From Flavobacterium sp. UMI-01 (GTDB taxonomy: Bacteria; Bacteroidota; Bacteroidia; Flavobacteriales; Flavobacteriaceae): DNA of 64,000 nucleotides. The notes under the pieces were generated by a model that saw only the letters and a program-made list of their open reading frames with translations, was not told the DNA's origin and ran no database searches. Shown here in pieces: positions 1 to 10,641 of the stretch. The stretch spans positions 124,001 through 188,000 of the forward strand of contig NZ_BPLU01000001.1 in NCBI RefSeq assembly GCF_019656315.1. The letters run 5' to 3'. A program made the position numbers and the translations under genes. Positions within the stretch are counted from its first letter, which is position 1. Each line of letters begins with the position of its first letter.

Positions 1-61
1 AACAGATAAGGAAGCAAAATCGTTATTGGCTGAATTAGGATTACCTTTTAAAAAGAATTAA
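1..61 (+). CDS. rplE: 50S ribosomal protein L5, C-terminal end (partial)
   Basis: Reading frame 2 gives a short tail ending LGLPFKKN and a TAA stop at 59-61. The sequence and its place directly before rpsN in a spc-type ribosomal operon identify it as the last residues of L5, which binds 5S rRNA in the central protuberance of the large subunit. The rest of the gene lies before the window. Confidence 0.85.
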   Translation, partial: TDKEAKSLLAELGLPFKKN

Positions 62-64
62 GAT

Positions 65-334
65 ATGGCTAAAGAATCAATGAAAGCCCGTGAGGTTAAG
101 AGAGAAAAAACGGTAGCAAAGTATGCTGAGAAAAGAAAAGCTTTGTTAGAAGCTGGAGATTTCGTAGGTTTGCAAAAATTACCGAAAAATGCTTCACCTG
201 TTCGTTTACATAACAGATGTAAATTAACGGGTAGACCAAGAGGGTATATGCGTCAATTCGGTATTTCACGTGTAACATTCCGTGAAATGGCTAATAATGG
301 ATTGATACCAGGTGTTAAAAAAGCCAGTTGGTAA
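65..334 (+). CDS. rpsN: 30S ribosomal protein S14, zinc-independent form
   Basis: This 89-residue protein starts 3 bases after the L5 stop. S14 helps assemble the head of the 30S subunit. The conserved core [11 protein letters not shown] followed by FGISR is seen near residues 51-69. The CxxC pairs that bind zinc in the short 61-residue form are absent (only one Cys in this stretch), so this is the long, metal-independent C-minus type. It is co-transcribed with the ribosomal genes on either side. Confidence 0.97.
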   Translation: MAKESMKAREVKREKTVAKYAEKRKALLEAGDFVGLQKLPKNASPVRLHNRCKLTGRPRGYMRQFGISRVTFREMANNGLIPGVKKASW

Positions 335-407
335 AAAATTGAATTTTAATTGGTTAAAGGTTCGATGAGAGAGACTCGGAGAAAACCATAACCGCAAATA
401 TGTACAT

Positions 408-806
408 ATGTATACAGATCCTATTGCAGATTATTTGACTAGAGTGCGTAACGCTGTTGCTGCAAAGCATAAAGTTGTTGAGATTCCAGCATCTAATCTT
501 AAAAAAGAAATAACTAAGATCTTATTTGATCAAGGTTATATCTTAAGTTACAAATTTGAACAGAATACCGTTCAGGGTTCTATCAAAATTGCTTTAAAGT
601 ATGATAAAGATACTAAAGAGCCAGTAATTAAAGATATCCAAAGAATTAGTAAACCAGGTTTACGTAAGTATTCAAGTTCAGCTTCTATTCCTAGAATTCT
701 TAATGGATTAGGAATTGCTATCGTTTCTACATCAAAAGGATTGATGACAGGAAAGAAAGCCAAACAACTTAATGTTGGTGGAGAAGTAATTTGTTACGTA
801 TACTAA
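408..806 (+). CDS. rpsH: 30S ribosomal protein S8
   Basis: The 132-residue product has the usual length for S8, which binds the central domain of 16S rRNA and in other bacteria represses the spc operon by binding its mRNA. The N-terminus MYTDPIADYLTRVRNA and the C-terminal segment ending GGEVICYVY are typical. An ATG at 400 is in another frame; the ATG at 408 is in frame and matches the family start. The 73-base spacer before it is the largest gap in the first 4 kb. Confidence 0.98.
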   Translation: MYTDPIADYLTRVRNAVAAKHKVVEIPASNLKKEITKILFDQGYILSYKFEQNTVQGSIKIALKYDKDTKEPVIKDIQRISKPGLRKYSSSASIPRILNGLGIAIVSTSKGLMTGKKAKQLNVGGEVICYVY

Positions 807-824
807 TATAAAGACTATAAGAAG

Positions 825-1367
825 ATGTCAAGAATAGGTAAAAGTCCAATTGTAATCCCTGCTGGAGTAACTGTAGAAGTTAAAGACGGTATTATTACAG
901 TAAAAGGAAAAAACGGTCAACTTACACAGGAGTTTTCGGACGTAACTGTAACGGTTGAAGGTGATCAAGTTCAAGTAGAAAGATCATCTGATCATAAAGA
1001 CCACAGAGCAAAACACGGATTGTATAGATCTTTAATCAATAACATGATTGTTGGTGTAACAGAAGGTTTTACAAAATCTTTAGAATTGGTAGGAGTAGGT
1101 TATAGAGCTTCAAACCAAGGACAAAAATTAGATTTAGCTCTTGGATTTTCTCACAATATTATTTTAGAAGTTGCTCCTGAGGTTTCTGTTGAAACAATTT
1201 CTGAAAAAGGTAAGAACCCAATTGTGAAATTAACATCATTAGATAAACAACTTTTAGGTCAAGTTGCGGCAAAAATTAGAGGTTTCCGTAAGCCAGAACC
1301 ATACAAAGGTAAAGGTGTTAAATTTGTAGGTGAAGTATTAAGAAGAAAAGCAGGTAAATCAGCTTAA
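825..1367 (+). CDS. rplF: 50S ribosomal protein L6
   Basis: This 180-residue protein has the expected L6 length and start ([17 protein letters not shown]). L6 lies near the sarcin-ricin loop and the factor-binding site of the 50S subunit. The C-terminal signature [11 protein letters not shown] (around residues 155-166) and a basic tail are present. It sits between rpsH and rplR, as in the standard spc operon. Confidence 0.98.
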   Translation: MSRIGKSPIVIPAGVTVEVKDGIITVKGKNGQLTQEFSDVTVTVEGDQVQVERSSDHKDHRAKHGLYRSLINNMIVGVTEGFTKSLELVGVGYRASNQGQKLDLALGFSHNIILEVAPEVSVETISEKGKNPIVKLTSLDKQLLGQVAAKIRGFRKPEPYKGKGVKFVGEVLRRKAGKSA

Positions 1368-1378
1368 AAAATAAGATT

Positions 1379-1729
1379 ATGTCATTAACAAAATCGGAAA
1401 GAAGACAGAGAATTAGATTCAGAATTAGAAAGACAATTAGCGGTACTGCTGCTAAGCCTAGACTATCTGTTTTTAGAAGTAACAACGAAATTTACGCGCA
1501 ACTTATAGATGACGTAAATGGAGTTACTTTATTAGCTGCTTCATCAAGAGAAAAAGAAATAGGAAAAGGTACGAACGTTGAAGTTGCAGCAGCTGTAGGT
1601 AAGTTAGTTGCAGAGAAAGCGTTAAAAGCTGGAATAGAAAATGTTACTTTCGATAGAGGAGGTTATTTATATCACGGTCGTATTAAATCATTAGCTGAAG
1701 GCGCAAGAGCGGCAGGGCTTAAATTCTAA
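1379..1729 (+). CDS. rplR: 50S ribosomal protein L18
   Basis: The 116-residue product has the basic N-terminus [11 protein letters not shown] and the conserved stretch [15 protein letters not shown] (residues about 27-41). It ends with [19 protein letters not shown], typical of L18. L18 binds 5S rRNA together with L5. The gene starts 11 bases after rplF. Confidence 0.98.
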   Translation: MSLTKSERRQRIRFRIRKTISGTAAKPRLSVFRSNNEIYAQLIDDVNGVTLLAASSREKEIGKGTNVEVAAAVGKLVAEKALKAGIENVTFDRGGYLYHGRIKSLAEGARAAGLKF

Positions 1730-1735
1730 TATAGT

Positions 1736-2260
1736 ATGTCTAATAAGTACAAAAGTATAGAGATAGTAAAACCAGGAGGTCTTGAATTAAAAGATCGTTT
1801 GGTGAGTGTAAATCGTGTTACTAAAGTTACAAAAGGTGGTAGAGCATTTGGTTTTTCTGCTATCGTTGTAGTAGGTGATGAAAATGGTGTTGTAGGACAT
1901 GGATTAGGGAAATCTAAAGACGTTTCTGAAGCAATCGCAAAAGCGGTAGAAGATGCAAAGAAAAATTTAGTAAAAATTCCTTTGAATGGTCAATCAGTAC
2001 CTCACGAACAAAAAGGTAAATTTGGTGGTGCACGTGTGTTCTTGATTCCAGCTTCTCACGGTACGGGAGTTATTGCTGGTGGAGCAGTTCGTTCAGTTCT
2101 TGAGTCTGTAGGTATTCATGATGTATTATCTAAATCTCAAGGATCATCAAATCCTCACAACGTAGTTAAAGCAACTTTTGATGCTTTATTACAAATGAGA
2201 AGTGCTCATACAGTTGCAAAACAAAGAGGGCTTTCATTAGAAAAAGTTTTTAAAGGTTAA
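1736..2260 (+). CDS. rpsE: 30S ribosomal protein S5
   Basis: A 174-residue S5, which contributes to decoding accuracy and to the mRNA entry channel. The N-terminal dsRBD-like part contains [15 protein letters not shown], and the C-terminal part contains [19 protein letters not shown], both family signatures. It starts 6 bases after the rplR stop, consistent with translational coupling. Confidence 0.98.
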   Translation: MSNKYKSIEIVKPGGLELKDRLVSVNRVTKVTKGGRAFGFSAIVVVGDENGVVGHGLGKSKDVSEAIAKAVEDAKKNLVKIPLNGQSVPHEQKGKFGGARVFLIPASHGTGVIAGGAVRSVLESVGIHDVLSKSQGSSNPHNVVKATFDALLQMRSAHTVAKQRGLSLEKVFKG

Positions 2261-2272
2261 TTCAAGGAAATT

Positions 2273-2455
2273 ATGGCTAAATTATTAGTAAAACAAGTTA
2301 GAAGTAAAATCAACTGTCCTCTTTCTCAAAAGAGAGGATTGGAAGCTTTAGGTCTACGTAAAATGGGTCAGGTTGTAGAACATGATTCCAACCCTGCAAT
2401 CCTTGGGATGATAAACAAAGTTAAACACTTAGTTTCTGTTGAAGAAGCTAAATAA
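2273..2455 (+). CDS. rpmD: 50S ribosomal protein L30
   Basis: This short 60-residue protein begins [16 protein letters not shown] and contains [16 protein letters not shown], the conserved L30 core. Its place between rpsE and rplO matches the standard operon order. Confidence 0.97.
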   Translation: MAKLLVKQVRSKINCPLSQKRGLEALGLRKMGQVVEHDSNPAILGMINKVKHLVSVEEAK

Positions 2456-2466
2456 CAAATACTGTT

Positions 2467-2919
2467 ATGAATTTAAGTAACTTACAACCAGCTGAAGGGT
2501 CAACGCACAATCAAAATAAAAGATTAGGTAGAGGAGAAGGTTCTGGAAAAGGTGGTACTGCTGCACGTGGTCACAAAGGAGCAAAATCTCGTTCTGGTTA
2601 TTCTAAAAAGATTGGTTTTGAAGGAGGGCAAATGCCACTTCAAAGACGTGTGCCTAAGTTTGGTTTCAAAAACATCAATCGTAAAGAGTACGAAGGTGTT
2701 AATTTAGATACGCTTCAATTATTAGTTGATAATGGTATAGTTACAGATGCTGTCGATATGACAACTTTTGTGGCAAACCGTTTGGCTACTAAGAATGAAA
2801 TCGTTAAGATTTTAGGAAGAGGAGAATTGAAAGCAAAATTAAAAGTAACTGCTCACAAATTTACTGCTACTGCAAAAGCGGCTATTGAAGCTGCGGGTGG
2901 AGAAGCTGTAACAATATAA
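2467..2919 (+). CDS. rplO: 50S ribosomal protein L15
   Basis: The 150-residue product has the Gly/Arg-rich N-terminal extension typical of L15 (GRGEGSGKGGTAARGHKGAK, about residues 22-41), which threads into 23S rRNA. The conserved FEGGQMPLQRRVPKFGF segment follows at about residues 51-67. It is the last ribosomal gene before secY, as in most bacteria. Confidence 0.98.
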   Translation: MNLSNLQPAEGSTHNQNKRLGRGEGSGKGGTAARGHKGAKSRSGYSKKIGFEGGQMPLQRRVPKFGFKNINRKEYEGVNLDTLQLLVDNGIVTDAVDMTTFVANRLATKNEIVKILGRGELKAKLKVTAHKFTATAKAAIEAAGGEAVTI

Positions 2920-2933
2920 TTTTTCAATTAAGT

Positions 2934-4280
2934 ATGAAGAAATTTATTGAATCAATTAGTAATGTTTGGAAAATCGAAGAACTAAAAAACCGAATCCTAA
3001 TTACTTTAGGTTTGCTTTTAGTTTATCGTTTTGGAGCTCAAGTAACACTTCCTGGAATCGATGCGACTCAATTAGCTAATTTAGCGGGTCAAACTAAGGA
3101 AGGGATTGGTTCAATTCTTGACATGTTTACTGGAGGTGCATTTTCACAAGCATCAGTTTTTGCTTTAGGAATTATGCCTTACATCTCAGCCTCTATTGTA
3201 GTGCAGCTTATGGGAATTGCGATTCCTTACTTGCAAAAATTACAAAGTGATGGTGAGAGCGGTAGAAAAAAGATTAATCAGATTACACGTTGGTTGACTA
3301 TTGTAATTACTTTAGTACAAGGACCAACTTACATCTACAATCTTTATAGAACCTTACCAGGTAGTGCATTTTTATTAGGGTTTAATTCTTTTGAATTCTT
3401 ATTTTCTTCAGTTGTTATTTTAGTTACAGGTACAATTTTTGCCATGTGGTTAGGAGAAAAAATAACTGATAAAGGAATTGGAAATGGTATTTCACTATTA
3501 ATTATGGTGGGTATTCTTGCAAGATTTCCTCAGGCATTTATTCAAGAATTTACAACGAGAGTTACTAATAACAACGGTGGACCAATGTTATTGGTTATCG
3601 AAATAATTATTTGGTTATTAGTTATTATTGCTTGTGTTTTATTAACAATGGCAATACGAAAAATACCAGTTCAGTACGCTCGTCGTACTGCTTCAGGAGA
3701 TTTTGAGCAAGATATGTTGGGTGGTAATAGACAATGGATTCCTTTGAAGCTTAATGCTTCGGGGGTAATGCCAATCATCTTTGCTCAAGCAATCATGTTT
3801 GTTCCTGCAGCTGTTGCTGGACTGTCTAAATCAGATACCTCTCAATCAATTGTTGGTGCTTTTAGTAATATGTTTGGATTTTGGTATAATTTAGTATTTG
3901 CAACTTTAATTGTTGTATTTACATTCTTTTATACTGCCATTACCGTACCTACTAATAAGATGTCTGATGATTTGAAACGAAGCGGTGGTTTTATCCCAGG
4001 TGTAAGACCTGGAGTAGAAACTTCTGAATTTTTAGACAAAGTGATGTCTTTAATTACTTTTCCAGGATCTTTATTTCTTGCTCTGATCGCTGTGTTCCCA
4101 GCAATTGTTGTAAGTCTTATGGATGTTCAACAATCTTGGGCAATGTTTTTTGGGGGTACCTCATTAATAATTATGGTTGGTGTTGCGATTGATACAATCC
4201 AGCAAATCAATTCATATTTGTTAAATAAACATTATGATGGTTTAATGAAAACTGGTAAAAACAGAAAAGCAGTAGCTTAA
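2934..4280 (+). CDS. secY: Protein translocase subunit SecY
   Basis: SecY is the channel-forming subunit of the SecYEG inner-membrane translocon. The 448-residue product shows ten hydrophobic segments and conserved SecY stretches such as [16 protein letters not shown] (residues about 78-93), [16 protein letters not shown] (about 173-188), and the cytosolic loop with [10 protein letters not shown] (about 242-251). It starts 15 bases after rplO and 5 bases before infA, so it belongs to the ribosomal operon. Confidence 0.98.
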   Translation: MKKFIESISNVWKIEELKNRILITLGLLLVYRFGAQVTLPGIDATQLANLAGQTKEGIGSILDMFTGGAFSQASVFALGIMPYISASIVVQLMGIAIPYLQKLQSDGESGRKKINQITRWLTIVITLVQGPTYIYNLYRTLPGSAFLLGFNSFEFLFSSVVILVTGTIFAMWLGEKITDKGIGNGISLLIMVGILARFPQAFIQEFTTRVTNNNGGPMLLVIEIIIWLLVIIACVLLTMAIRKIPVQYARRTASGDFEQDMLGGNRQWIPLKLNASGVMPIIFAQAIMFVPAAVAGLSKSDTSQSIVGAFSNMFGFWYNLVFATLIVVFTFFYTAITVPTNKMSDDLKRSGGFIPGVRPGVETSEFLDKVMSLITFPGSLFLALIAVFPAIVVSLMDVQQSWAMFFGGTSLIIMVGVAIDTIQQINSYLLNKHYDGLMKTGKNRKAVA

Positions 4281-4284
4281 TTTT

Positions 4285-4500
4285 ATGGCAAAACAATCAG
4301 CAATCGAACAAGACGGTAGCATCATCGAAGCATTATCCAATGCGATGTTCCGTGTAGAATTAGAGAACGGACATGTTGTAATTGCTCATATTTCTGGAAA
4401 AATGCGTATGCATTATATCAAATTATTACCTGGTGATAAGGTGAAACTAGAAATGAGTCCTTACGATTTGTCTAAAGCAAGAATTACTTATAGATATTAA
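4285..4500 (+). CDS. infA: Translation initiation factor IF-1
   Basis: The 71-residue protein is a single S1-like OB fold. It has the family pattern [18 protein letters not shown] followed by [17 protein letters not shown], ending ARITYRY. IF-1 occupies the A site during initiation. It is placed between secY and rpmJ, the usual order. Confidence 0.98.
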   Translation: MAKQSAIEQDGSIIEALSNAMFRVELENGHVVIAHISGKMRMHYIKLLPGDKVKLEMSPYDLSKARITYRY

Positions 4501-4511
4501 AAGAATTCACA

Positions 4512-4628
4512 ATGAAAGTAAGAGCATCAGTAAAGAAGAGAAGTGCCGAGTGCATTATCGTACGTAGAAAAGGAAGATTATACGTAATAAACAAAAAGAA
4601 TCCTAGATTTAAACAAAGACAAGGATAA
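4512..4628 (+). CDS. rpmJ: 50S ribosomal protein L36, zinc-ligand-free form
   Basis: This 38-codon gene begins [14 protein letters not shown] and ends NPRFKQRQG. The start, the RRKGRLYVI centre and the KQRQG terminus identify L36. The classical form binds zinc with three Cys and one His; here only Cys14 remains and the His position reads Phe, so it should fold without zinc. It starts 11 bases after infA and ends 2 bases before rpsM. Confidence 0.96.
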
Positions 4629-4630
4629 TT

Positions 4631-5005
4631 ATGGCAAGAATAGCAGGGGTAGATATCCCAAAAAACAAGAGAGGTGTTATTGCACTTACCTATATCTTCG
4701 GATTAGGAAAAAGTAGAGCTATTGAGATTTTAGAAAAAGCTCAAGTAAGCCAAGATAAAAAAGTTCAAGATTGGAATGACGACGAAATCGGAGCAATTCG
4801 TGAAGCTGTTGGAGCATACAAAATTGAAGGAGAATTACGTTCTGAGGTTTCTTTAAACATCAAACGTTTAATGGATATTGGTTGTTATAGAGGTATTCGT
4901 CATAGATCTGGTCTTCCATTAAGAGGACAAAGAACTAAGAACAACTCTAGAACTAGAAAAGGTAAAAGAAAAACTGTTGCTAACAAGAAAAAAGCAACTA
5001 AATAA
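4631..5005 (+). CDS. rpsM: 30S ribosomal protein S13
   Basis: The 124-residue S13 contacts the P-site tRNA and forms bridges to the 50S subunit. It starts [19 protein letters not shown], contains [20 protein letters not shown] (about residues 88-107), and has the basic C-terminal tail expected. It opens the alpha-operon block rpsM-rpsK-rpsD-rpoA-rplQ. Confidence 0.98.
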   Translation: MARIAGVDIPKNKRGVIALTYIFGLGKSRAIEILEKAQVSQDKKVQDWNDDEIGAIREAVGAYKIEGELRSEVSLNIKRLMDIGCYRGIRHRSGLPLRGQRTKNNSRTRKGKRKTVANKKKATK

Positions 5006-5013
5006 TAAGTAAT

Positions 5014-5397
5014 ATGGCTAAAGCAACTGCAAAAAAACGTAAAGTTATCGTTGAATCAACGGGAGAAGCTCATATTTCTGCTACCTTCAATAACATCATC
5101 ATTTCTTTGACTAACAAAAAAGGTGAAGTTATTTCTTGGTCTTCAGCTGGTAAAATGGGTTTTAGAGGTTCTAAAAAGAATACTCCATACGCAGCTCAAA
5201 TGGCAGCAGAAGATTGTAGTAAAGTAGCTCTTGAGGCTGGACTTAAAAAAGTGAAAGTTTATGTTAAAGGACCAGGAAACGGACGTGAGTCTGCTATCCG
5301 TTCTATTCATAACGGTGGAATCGAAGTAACTGAAATTATCGATGTTACTCCAATGCCTCACAACGGATGTCGTCCTCCAAAAAGACGTAGAGTTTAA
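5014..5397 (+). CDS. rpsK: 30S ribosomal protein S11
   Basis: The 127-residue product has the S11 signatures [16 protein letters not shown] (about residues 19-34) and [18 protein letters not shown] at the C-terminus. S11 lines the mRNA exit side of the 30S platform. It starts 8 bases after rpsM. Confidence 0.98.
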   Translation: MAKATAKKRKVIVESTGEAHISATFNNIIISLTNKKGEVISWSSAGKMGFRGSKKNTPYAAQMAAEDCSKVALEAGLKKVKVYVKGPGNGRESAIRSIHNGGIEVTEIIDVTPMPHNGCRPPKRRRV

Positions 5398-5487
5398 TAA
5401 TTTAATTTAAGTATAACTAGGTAGAATACACGATTATCGAAGGATTTGACCTGAATTCATAATCTCTACCTTAATTAATTCATAGAA

Positions 5488-6093
5488 ATGGCAAGATATA
5501 CTGGTCCAAAAACTAGAATTGCTCGTAAATTTGGCGAAGCAATTTTCGGAGATGATAAAGCTTTCGAAAAAAGAAATTACCCTCCTGGGCAACACGGGAT
5601 GGCTAAAAAAAGAGGTAAAAAATCTGAATATGCTGTCCAATTGATGGAAAAGCAAAAAGCTAAATATTCTTATGGAATTTTAGAAAAACAATTCAGAGGT
5701 TTGTTTAAAAAAGCATCTGCTACTAAAGGAGTAACAGGTGAAGTGCTTTTACAATTGTGTGAGGCTAGATTGGATAATGTAGTTTTTAGAATGGGTATTG
5801 CTCCTTCTAGAAGAGGTGCTAGACAATTAGTTTCTCACAGACACATCACTGTTAATGGTGAAGTTGTAAATATTCCATCTTACCACTTAAAGCCTGGTGA
5901 TAAAGTTGCAGTTCGTGAAAAATCTAAATCTTTAGAGGCTATCGAACGTTCTTTATCTAATTCAAGTCATGTTTATGAATGGATTACTTGGAACAATGAT
6001 GTTAAAGAAGGTACTTTTGTTTCTGTACCTGCAAGACTTCAAATTCCAGAAAACATTAAAGAACAATTAATCGTAGAGTTGTACAACAAATAA
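5488..6093 (+). CDS. rpsD: 30S ribosomal protein S4
   Basis: This 201-residue primary rRNA-binding protein nucleates 30S assembly and in other bacteria autoregulates the alpha operon. The N-terminal region has [20 protein letters not shown]. The S4 RNA-binding domain (about residues 91-150) contains [20 protein letters not shown] and [15 protein letters not shown] 90-base spacer with no gene precedes it, a candidate site for translational control, though I see no specific structure there. Confidence 0.98.
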   Translation: MARYTGPKTRIARKFGEAIFGDDKAFEKRNYPPGQHGMAKKRGKKSEYAVQLMEKQKAKYSYGILEKQFRGLFKKASATKGVTGEVLLQLCEARLDNVVFRMGIAPSRRGARQLVSHRHITVNGEVVNIPSYHLKPGDKVAVREKSKSLEAIERSLSNSSHVYEWITWNNDVKEGTFVSVPARLQIPENIKEQLIVELYNK

Positions 6094-6114
6094 TAATTGA
6101 CTTAGTCGAAATTT

Positions 6115-7107
6115 ATGGCAATATTTAATTTTCAGAAGCCCGATAAAGTTATCATGATCGATTCAACCGATTTTGAAGGCAAATTTGAATTTAGACCTTT
6201 AGAACCTGGTTATGGATTGACTGTTGGTAATGCACTTAGAAGAGTTTTGCTTTCAGCATTGGAAGGATATGCAATTACATCTGTTCGCATAGAGGGTGTA
6301 GATCATGAGTTTTCTACTATCTCAGGAGTTGTTGAAGATGTTACCGAAATCATTCTTAATTTGAAACAAGTTCGTTTCAAACGTCAAATTGAAGATATAG
6401 ATAATGAATCAGTTTCTATTTCAGTTACTGGTAAAGATCAATTGACAGCGGGTGATTTTCAGAAATTTATTTCAGGTTTCCAAGTTTTGAATCCAGAATT
6501 GGTTATCTGTAATTTAGATAGTAAAATCAAACTTACCTTAGATTTAACAATCGAAAAAGGTAGAGGATACGTTCCTGCTGAGGAGAACAAAAAACAAAAT
6601 GCTGCAATAGGTACTATTTTTACAGATTCTATTTTTACTCCTGTGAAAAATGTAAAGTATGCTATTGAAAACTTCCGTGTGGAGCAAAAAACAGATTACG
6701 AAAAATTAGTTTTTGAAATTAAAACTGATGGTTCTATTAATCCTAAAGATGCTCTTACTGAAGCTGCAAAGGTTTTAATTCACCATTTCATGTTGTTTTC
6801 TGACGAAAGAATTACACTCGAGGCTGATGAAATCGCACAAACAGAATCTTATGATGAGGAATCATTACATATGAGACAATTGCTTAAAACTAAGCTTGTT
6901 GATATGGATTTATCTGTTAGAGCATTAAATTGCTTGAAAGCGGCTGAAGTTGATACACTTGGTGATTTAGTATCGTTCAATAAAAATGACCTAATGAAAT
7001 TCCGTAATTTTGGTAAAAAATCTTTAACAGAACTAGATGAACTAGTGGCTGTTAAGAATTTAACTTTCGGAATGGATTTAGCAAAATACAAACTAGATAA
7101 AGAATAA
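6115..7107 (+). CDS. rpoA: RNA polymerase subunit alpha
   Basis: The 330-residue alpha subunit dimerises through its N-terminal domain (about residues 1-230), which contains [20 protein letters not shown]. Its C-terminal domain (about 260-330) contains [20 protein letters not shown] and [11 protein letters not shown], and contacts DNA and activators. Length and order (rpsD-rpoA-rplQ) are standard. Confidence 0.98.
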   Translation: MAIFNFQKPDKVIMIDSTDFEGKFEFRPLEPGYGLTVGNALRRVLLSALEGYAITSVRIEGVDHEFSTISGVVEDVTEIILNLKQVRFKRQIEDIDNESVSISVTGKDQLTAGDFQKFISGFQVLNPELVICNLDSKIKLTLDLTIEKGRGYVPAEENKKQNAAIGTIFTDSIFTPVKNVKYAIENFRVEQKTDYEKLVFEIKTDGSINPKDALTEAAKVLIHHFMLFSDERITLEADEIAQTESYDEESLHMRQLLKTKLVDMDLSVRALNCLKAAEVDTLGDLVSFNKNDLMKFRNFGKKSLTELDELVAVKNLTFGMDLAKYKLDKE

Positions 7108-7163
7108 TTTACTTCATATTTTGCTCTCCATAGTGGATTGTAGCAAGATGAAGTTAAAATAAA

Positions 7164-7664
7164 TTGGTCATGAGACACGGAAAAAAATTCAATCACTTAA
7201 GCAGACAGACTGCACATAGAAAATCTATGTTGGCTAATATGGCTTGTTCTCTTATTGAGCACAAACGTATTAACACTACTGTTGCTAAAGCAAAAGCGCT
7301 TAAACAATTTGTTGAGCCTTTAATAACAAAATCTAAAAATGACACGACTCATAACCGTCGTATTGTTTTTGCTAGCTTGCGTAGTAAGTATGCTGTAACT
7401 GATTTGTTCAGAGACGTTGCTGCTAAAGTTGGTGACCGTCCAGGTGGATACACACGTATCATTAAAGTTGGTAATCGTTTAGGAGATAATGCTGATATGG
7501 CAATGATCGAATTAGTTGATTTTAACGAACTTTACAACGGAGGTAAAAAAGAAGTTAAAAAAGCAAAAAGCCGTCGTGGTGGTAAATCTAAAAAAGCAGA
7601 AGAAGCTACTGAGACTCCTGCTGCTGAAGACGATGCTCAAACTACAACAGAGGCAACTGAATAA
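7164..7664 (+). CDS. rplQ: 50S ribosomal protein L17 with extended acidic/basic tail
   Basis: Residues 1 to about 115 are a standard L17 ([20 protein letters not shown] starting at the second or third codon, and [15 protein letters not shown] near residue 117). A Lys/Ala/Glu-rich tail follows to residue 166, longer than the roughly 120-residue enterobacterial protein and common in Bacteroidota. The start could be the first ATG at 7164 or the ATG at 7170, which would give the usual MRHGKK start. It is the last gene of the operon and is followed by a terminator at 7693-7727. Confidence 0.97.
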   Translation: MVMRHGKKFNHLSRQTAHRKSMLANMACSLIEHKRINTTVAKAKALKQFVEPLITKSKNDTTHNRRIVFASLRSKYAVTDLFRDVAAKVGDRPGGYTRIIKVGNRLGDNADMAMIELVDFNELYNGGKKEVKKAKSRRGGKSKKAEEATETPAAEDDAQTTTEATE

Positions 7665-7692
7665 TTATGATGATAATCATTCAATAAAAAAT

Positions 7693-7727
7693 AAGGATAA
7701 GCTATTTATAGTTTATCCTTTTTTTTT
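7693..7727 (+). terminator. Rho-independent terminator of the ribosomal operon
   Basis: A 10-bp stem pairs AAGGATAAGC (7693-7702) with GTTTATCCTT (7711-7720), with one G-T pair, around an 8-base loop. It is followed by an uninterrupted T run to 7727. It lies 29 bases after the rplQ stop and before the carA promoter, so it probably ends the long ribosomal transcript. Confidence 0.85.
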
Positions 7728-7799
7728 GCCTAATGCTACAGGATACTTATTTAATACGCTATCCCCGTTTTAGTTATTTTTTACATTAGCTTTTAAAAA

Positions 7800-7831
7800 T
7801 TTGTTTCCATTGTATTTATGGATTAAATTTG
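7800..7831 (+). promoter_or_regulatory. Bacteroidota-type promoter for carA
   Basis: TAAATTTG at 7824-7831 matches the -7 consensus TAnnTTTG, and TTG at 7801-7803 fits the -33 box with a 20-base spacer. Transcription would start near 7837, about 64 bases before the carA ATG. It lies in the gap after the ribosomal terminator. Confidence 0.65.
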
Positions 7832-7900
7832 CACAATATTTATCTACAAATTAGTATAGCTGTGAGAATTTCACCAAGCTATTATAATATAAATCAAAGA

Positions 7901-9001
7901 ATGAAATATACAACAAGACAGAGCGCCATACTTTTATTAAGTGATGGTACAATTTTTCACGGAAAATCAATTGGTATTAGTGGGACGACCTTTGGTGAAG
8001 TTTGTTTTAATACAGGTATGACTGGATATCAAGAAATCTTTACAGATCCTTCTTATTTTGGTCAGATTATGGTTGCTACAAACCCTCACATTGGTAATTA
8101 TGGTGTGAATGATAAAGAAGTAGAATCTGCGGGTATAAAAATTGCTGGTTTAGTATGTAAAAATTTCAGTTTTAATTATTCTCGTGAAGATGCTTCGGGT
8201 AGCTTAGAAGATTATTTTGTTAAACAAAATCTTATCTGTATTTCTGATGTGGATACCAGAGCTTTGGTAAGTTATATCAGAGAACATGGTGCGATGAATG
8301 CTGTAATTTGTACTGATGGTACTCCTGTTGCAGAATTGAAGGAAGCTTTGTCAAAAGTTCCAGATATGAAAGGGTTGGAATTGGCATCTAAAGTTTCTAC
8401 TAAAGAGCCATATTTTTTTGGAGATGAAAATGCTAAATATAAAGTATCAGCTTTAGATTTGGGTATCAAAACCAATATTCTTCGTAATTTGGCTAACAGA
8501 GATTGCTATATTAAGGTTTTTCCTTATGATGCTTCTTATGCAGATCTGGCTTCTTTTAATCCGGACGGTTACTTTTTGTCAAACGGACCTGGAGATCCAG
8601 AACCTTTGTCTGGTGCGATTGCAGTTGCTCAAGAAATTTTGAAGAACAACAAGCCTTTATTTGGTATTTGTTTAGGTCACCAAGTTATTGGTTTAGCAAA
8701 TGGAATTTCAACTTATAAAATGTTTAACGGTCATAGAGGAATCAACCATCCAGTTAAAAATGTAATCACGGGTAAAGGGGAGATTACTTCTCAAAACCAC
8801 GGTTTTGCAGTAAATAAGGAAGAGTTGGAAGCGAATCTGGATTTAGAAATCACACACATCCATTTGAATGACGGAACAGTAGCTGGAATGCGATTGAAGA
8901 ATAAAAATTGTTTTTCAGTACAATACCATCCAGAGGCTAGTCCAGGGCCACATGATTCATCTTATTTATTTGATCAATTTGTGGCTAACTTAAAAGGATA
9001 G
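7901..9001 (+). CDS. carA: Carbamoyl-phosphate synthase small subunit
   Basis: CarA is the glutaminase subunit that supplies ammonia to CarB for carbamoyl phosphate, a precursor of pyrimidines and arginine. The 366-residue product has the N-terminal CPSase small-chain domain (LLLSDGTIFHGKSIGI near residue 11; GEVCFNTGMTGYQEI near 33) and a class I glutamine amidotransferase domain with nucleophile Cys257 in FGICLGHQV and the His/Glu pair in QYHPEASPGP. The frame is open back to 7829, but that stretch contains the predicted promoter, and the ATG at 7901 gives the usual N-terminus. No carB is in the window. Confidence 0.96.
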   Translation: MKYTTRQSAILLLSDGTIFHGKSIGISGTTFGEVCFNTGMTGYQEIFTDPSYFGQIMVATNPHIGNYGVNDKEVESAGIKIAGLVCKNFSFNYSREDASGSLEDYFVKQNLICISDVDTRALVSYIREHGAMNAVICTDGTPVAELKEALSKVPDMKGLELASKVSTKEPYFFGDENAKYKVSALDLGIKTNILRNLANRDCYIKVFPYDASYADLASFNPDGYFLSNGPGDPEPLSGAIAVAQEILKNNKPLFGICLGHQVIGLANGISTYKMFNGHRGINHPVKNVITGKGEITSQNHGFAVNKEELEANLDLEITHIHLNDGTVAGMRLKNKNCFSVQYHPEASPGPHDSSYLFDQFVANLKG

Positions 9002-9136
9002 TAAAAGGAGTAATATTCTTTAAAATTTATTTTATTGAACTATTGGGGTGTTGATTTTCTTGTTTTTATAAAATATTGTGATGGATTTGTTGGATATAAC
9101 AGAATACATCGTTTTCGTTAATAAGATTAGATTTTT

Positions 9137-9171
9137 TTTGCATTACCATTACGATAGATACAATATATTTG
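9137..9171 (+). promoter_or_regulatory. Bacteroidota-type promoter for eno
   Basis: TATATTTG at 9164-9171 matches TAnnTTTG. A TTTG at 9137-9140 is 23 bases upstream, at the long end of the accepted -33/-7 spacing. The start point would be about 20 bases before the eno ATG. Confidence 0.65.
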
Positions 9172-9185
9172 CATTTTAAAATTAA

Positions 9186-10490
<1,305 letters not shown>

Positions 10491-10509
10491 TTGATTTTGA
10501 AATTATTTT

Positions 10510-10544
10510 AAAGCCATTTACAAAAAGTAAATGGCTTTTTTTTT
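10510..10544 (+). terminator. Rho-independent terminator after eno
   Basis: A perfect 12-bp stem, AAAGCCATTTAC (10510-10521) with GTAAATGGCTTT (10527-10538), closes a 5-base A loop. It is followed by a T run to 10544. It begins 20 bases after the eno stop. Confidence 0.9.
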
Positions 10545-10597
10545 GAGTTTTAACAATTTCGTTAGATTATTCATTTTTTAATTAGTTCGAAATTCCT

Positions 10598-10605
10598 TAG
10601 ATTTG
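10598..10605 (+). promoter_or_regulatory. Probable -7 promoter box for gltA
   Basis: TAGATTTG matches TAnnTTTG and lies 36 bases before the gltA ATG at 10642. I see no convincing TTG at the -33 position, so the call rests on the -7 box and on the terminator just upstream. Confidence 0.5.
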
Positions 10606-10641
10606 GGCATTATTAAAAATAAGATTTATTTCCAAAGTATT

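Noticed and set aside
5434..5655. Antisense ORF of 73 residues at the rpsD start
   Set aside because: It overlaps the start of rpsD on the other strand, with no sign of its own promoter or conservation.
7516..7773. 85-residue plus-strand ORF at the rplQ end
   Set aside because: It overlaps the Lys/Ala-rich tail of rplQ in another frame and reads through the operon terminator hairpin.
7829..7900. Longer N-terminus for carA
   Set aside because: The extra 24 residues do not resemble CarA and the stretch begins inside the predicted promoter; the ATG at 7901 fits the family.
10603..10641. Longer N-terminus for gltA
   Set aside because: The ATG at 10603 lies within the -7 box itself and the additional residues do not match citrate synthases.
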